Shown here piece by piece: positions 6,824-8,781 of a DNA stretch of 8,781 nt (positions are counted from its first letter, which is position 1; every line of letters begins with the position of its first letter). The stretch lies in NCBI GenBank assembly GCA_965371945.1, contig CBDVAK010000141.1, forward strand, positions 1 to 8,781. Reading direction: 5' to 3'. The DNA comes from CBDVAK01 sp965371945 (GTDB taxonomy: Bacteria > Pseudomonadota > Gammaproteobacteria > Competibacterales > JAHEDQ01). The notes beneath the pieces are model-generated. The model was not told the DNA's origin. It ran no database searches and saw only the letters and a list, made by a program, of their open reading frames with translations. The position numbers were made by a program, and so were the translations under genes.

Positions 6824-8781
6824 ATGTGTGGAATCGCAGGGGTATTCGATCCGGCCGGGTTACCCGCCACCGGGTCTGTGACCGCACGGCTGGAAGCGAT
6901 GTCGTCACGCCTGCGCCATCGTGGCCCCGATGATTCCGGTATCTGGGTGGATGCCACGGCAGGAATCGGCCTCGCCCATCGTCGGCTATCGATACTCGAT
7001 CTGTCGAACAGCGGTCATCAGCCCATGTTTTCGGCATCGCGGCGCTTCGTGATCTCCTACAACGGCGAGATCTACAATCTTGACGAGTTGCGTCGCTTGC
7101 TGGGCCCCCGTCAGCCGCATTGGCGAGGCCATTCCGATACCGAAGTGATGCTGGCCTGTGTCGAGCGATGGGGCCTGCCTGGCGCACTGCAGCGTTTCGT
7201 CGGCATGTTCGCCTTCGCACTCTGGGATCGGCACACGCGTGAGCTGGTGCTGGTTCGCGACCGGGTAGGTATCAAACCTCTGTACTGGGGTCGTTCGGCG
7301 GGCACCTGGCTGTTTGCATCCGAACCCGCGGCGTTCAGAGCCTGGCCGGGTTTCGACACGACGGTGTCCCGGCAGTCATTGGCAATGTTGCTGCGCTACA
7401 GTTGTATCCCGGCGCCATTCAGCATCTATCAAGGCATCAGCAAACTGTTGCCGGGCCACTACGTGAAGCTTGCTGCCACCGGTCCGGGGGGGGGCGTGGC
7501 ACCAGAGCCCGTTTGCTGGTGGTCTGCGCGCGAGGTTGCGGCTGATGGTTTGCAAAGCCCGTATGCAGGCAGCGACGAGGAGGCGCTGGCTGAGCTGGAA
7601 TCGCTTTTGACTGTGGCGGTCGGTCAGCGCATGGCCGCGGACGTACCGCTGGGGGCTTTCCTGTCAGGAGGAATTGATTCCAGCACCGTAGTTGCCTTGA
7701 TGCAGAAACAAAGTACCCGCCCGGTGCGGACCTTTACCATGGGCTTTCAGGTGTCGGGGTACAACGAAGCGGATCAGGCCGCCAGGGTGGCGCGTCGACT
7801 CGGTAGCGAACACACCGAACTCTGTGTCACGTCGGAACAAGCCCGTCAGGTGATTCCATCGATGGCCCAGGTCTATGACGAGCCGTTTTCGGATTCGTCA
7901 CAAATACCGACTTTCCTGGTATCGCGGCTGGCTGCGGCCGAAGTGACCGTGGCACTCTCCGGAGATGGGGGTGACGAGCTGTTCTGTGGCTACCAGCGCT
8001 ATCTCTGGGCACCACGAATCTGGCAACGAACAGGACGTTTACCAGCACCTGTCCGCCGCGTTGCAGGAAGAATGTTGCGTACTTTGCCGCCAAGCACCTG
8101 GAATGCCCTGGTGGGCCCGTTGATGCGGTTGGCACCAAAATCCAGCCGTTTGACACGGGTCGGTGACCAGGTCCACAAGCTGGCCCAGGTCATGGTGGCC
8201 CGGGACCCCGATCACCTGTACCGTCTGATCACCTCGCACTGGCATGATACTGCGTCGCTGGTGCGCGGTGGTGTCGATGAGGGCGGTGTCTGGCAACCGG
8301 AAATGCCGCCGGGTCTGTCCGATCCGGCCGCACGAATGATGTACCAGGATCTGCTCGGTTATCTGCCCGACGATATACTGACCAAGGTCGATCGCGCCAG
8401 TATGGCCGTGGGGCTGGAGGTGCGCGTGCCGTTGTTGGACCATCGTGTGGTCGAATTTGCCTGGCGGTTACCGATGCGCCTCAAGGTACGAGACGGTGTC
8501 GGCAAATGGCCCCTGCGGCAACTGCTGGCCGGCCATCTTCCGCCCGCTTTGCTGGAGCATCCCAAGATGGGCTTCGGGGTACCGCTGGACAATTGGTTGC
8601 GGGGCCCACTCAAGGCCTGGGCGGAGGCATTGTTGGACCCGGTTCGTCTCGATCGGCAGGGGTTGTTGTATTCCGAGCCGGTGAGCAGGTGCTGGCGCGA
8701 GCATCTCTCCGGCCGGCGCAACTGGGCATACCATTTGTGGGATGTGCTGATGCTGCAATCCTGGCTGGAAAGCCACGAGTG
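6824..8781 (+). CDS. asnB: Glutamine-hydrolysing asparagine synthetase (AsnB-type amidotransferase), stop codon at window edge
   Basis: The ATG at 6824, two nt after the previous stop, opens a frame of 652 complete codons to the right edge. The last two bases, TG, probably begin a stop. The N-terminal Ntn glutaminase domain has the nucleophile Cys2 (MCGIAGVFD), HRRLSILDLS, YNGEIYN (79-85) and GHSDTEV (Asp105). The synthetase domain has the ATP-binding PP-loop LSGGIDSS (Ser281-Ser287), DEPFSDSSQIPTFLVS, LSGDGGDEL (379-386), LTKVDRASMAVGLEVRVPLL (519-538) and KMGFGVPLDNWLRGP. All expected catalytic parts are present, so ammonia release and ATP-dependent amidation look intact. The length is about 100 residues above E. 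coli AsnB and suits the subfamily found in polysaccharide loci. Relatives such as WbpS and WbmI are thought to amidate uronic acids in O-antigens. By context I infer a sugar carboxylate as substrate, but ordinary asparagine synthesis cannot be excluded. A run of nine G bases lies in the interdomain linker. Confidence 0.95.
   Translation, partial: MCGIAGVFDPAGLPATGSVTARLEAMSSRLRHRGPDDSGIWVDATAGIGLAHRRLSILDLSNSGHQPMFSASRRFVISYNGEIYNLDELRRLLGPRQPHWRGHSDTEVMLACVERWGLPGALQRFVGMFAFALWDRHTRELVLVRDRVGIKPLYWGRSAGTWLFASEPAAFRAWPGFDTTVSRQSLAMLLRYSCIPAPFSIYQGISKLLPGHYVKLAATGPGGGVAPEPVCWWSAREVAADGLQSPYAGSDEEALAELESLLTVAVGQRMAADVPLGAFLSGGIDSSTVVALMQKQSTRPVRTFTMGFQVSGYNEADQAARVARRLGSEHTELCVTSEQARQVIPSMAQVYDEPFSDSSQIPTFLVSRLAAAEVTVALSGDGGDELFCGYQRYLWAPRIWQRTGRLPAPVRRVAGRMLRTLPPSTWNALVGPLMRLAPKSSRLTRVGDQVHKLAQVMVARDPDHLYRLITSHWHDTASLVRGGVDEGGVWQPEMPPGLSDPAARMMYQDLLGYLPDDILTKVDRASMAVGLEVRVPLLDHRVVEFAWRLPMRLKVRDGVGKWPLRQLLAGHLPPALLEHPKMGFGVPLDNWLRGPLKAWAEALLDPVRLDRQGLLYSEPVSRCWREHLSGRRNWAYHLWDVLMLQSWLESHE
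7486..7494 (+). repeat. Nine-G homopolymer tract inside asnB
   Basis: Positions 7486-7494 are nine consecutive G bases, coding for the end of Pro221 and Gly222-Gly223-Gly224 in the linker between the glutaminase and synthetase domains. The tract is in frame as given. Gain or loss of one base would frameshift the gene ahead of the PP-loop. In GC-rich DNA a run this long can occur by chance, so regulation by slippage is only a possibility. Confidence 0.6.

Noticed and set aside
1..8781. tRNA or rRNA genes, CRISPR arrays, insertion sequences, attachment sites
   Set aside because: No repeat-spacer pattern, transposase motifs, inverted-repeat ends or RNA gene signatures were seen; nearly all the window is accounted for by seven coding genes.

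Overview
The window is one strand-uniform, tightly packed stretch of a surface-polysaccharide gene cluster (O-antigen, capsule or exopolysaccharide of the Wzx/Wzy type). All seven genes read on the + strand. The DNA is clearly GC-rich with G/C-ending codons, and the proteins resemble those of O-antigen loci in high-GC proteobacteria, probably Gammaproteobacteria. The genus cannot be told from the sequence, and no 16S or other marker is present.

Layout. 1-731: the 3' part of a family 2 (WbbL/rhamnosyltransferase-like) glycosyltransferase, cut by the left edge. 732-1628: an atypical SDR-fold NAD(P)-binding protein of the epimerase/dehydratase superfamily, starting immediately after the previous stop and lacking the usual Tyr-x-x-x-Lys pair. 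1629-1792: the only real non-coding gap, in which no convincing terminator or promoter is seen. 1793-3031: a polytopic Wzx-like flippase. 3021-4160: a family 4 glycosyltransferase. 4157-5644: a Wzy-like polymerase. 5649-6821: a second family 4 glycosyltransferase with a TTG start. 6824 to the right edge: a class B, glutamine-hydrolysing asparagine-synthetase-type amidotransferase, complete except for what is probably its stop codon.

How the genes work together (inference from families and context). The three glycosyltransferases add sugars to an undecaprenyl-diphosphate-linked primer at the cytoplasmic face. The flippase moves the finished repeat unit across the inner membrane, and the polymerase joins units on the periplasmic side. 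The AsnB-like enzyme is most plausibly a sugar-modifying amidotransferase (uronic acid to uronamide) rather than a housekeeping asparagine synthetase. The initiating phosphoglycosyltransferase, the nucleotide-sugar synthesis genes and the chain-length regulator are not in the window. From the flippase to asnB the genes overlap or are 2-4 nt apart, which suggests one transcript with translational coupling.

I do not see a clearly new system. The points most worth a second look are the SDR protein with no recognisable catalytic pair, the amidotransferase in this context, the isolated 164-nt gap, and a nine-G run inside the amidotransferase gene.
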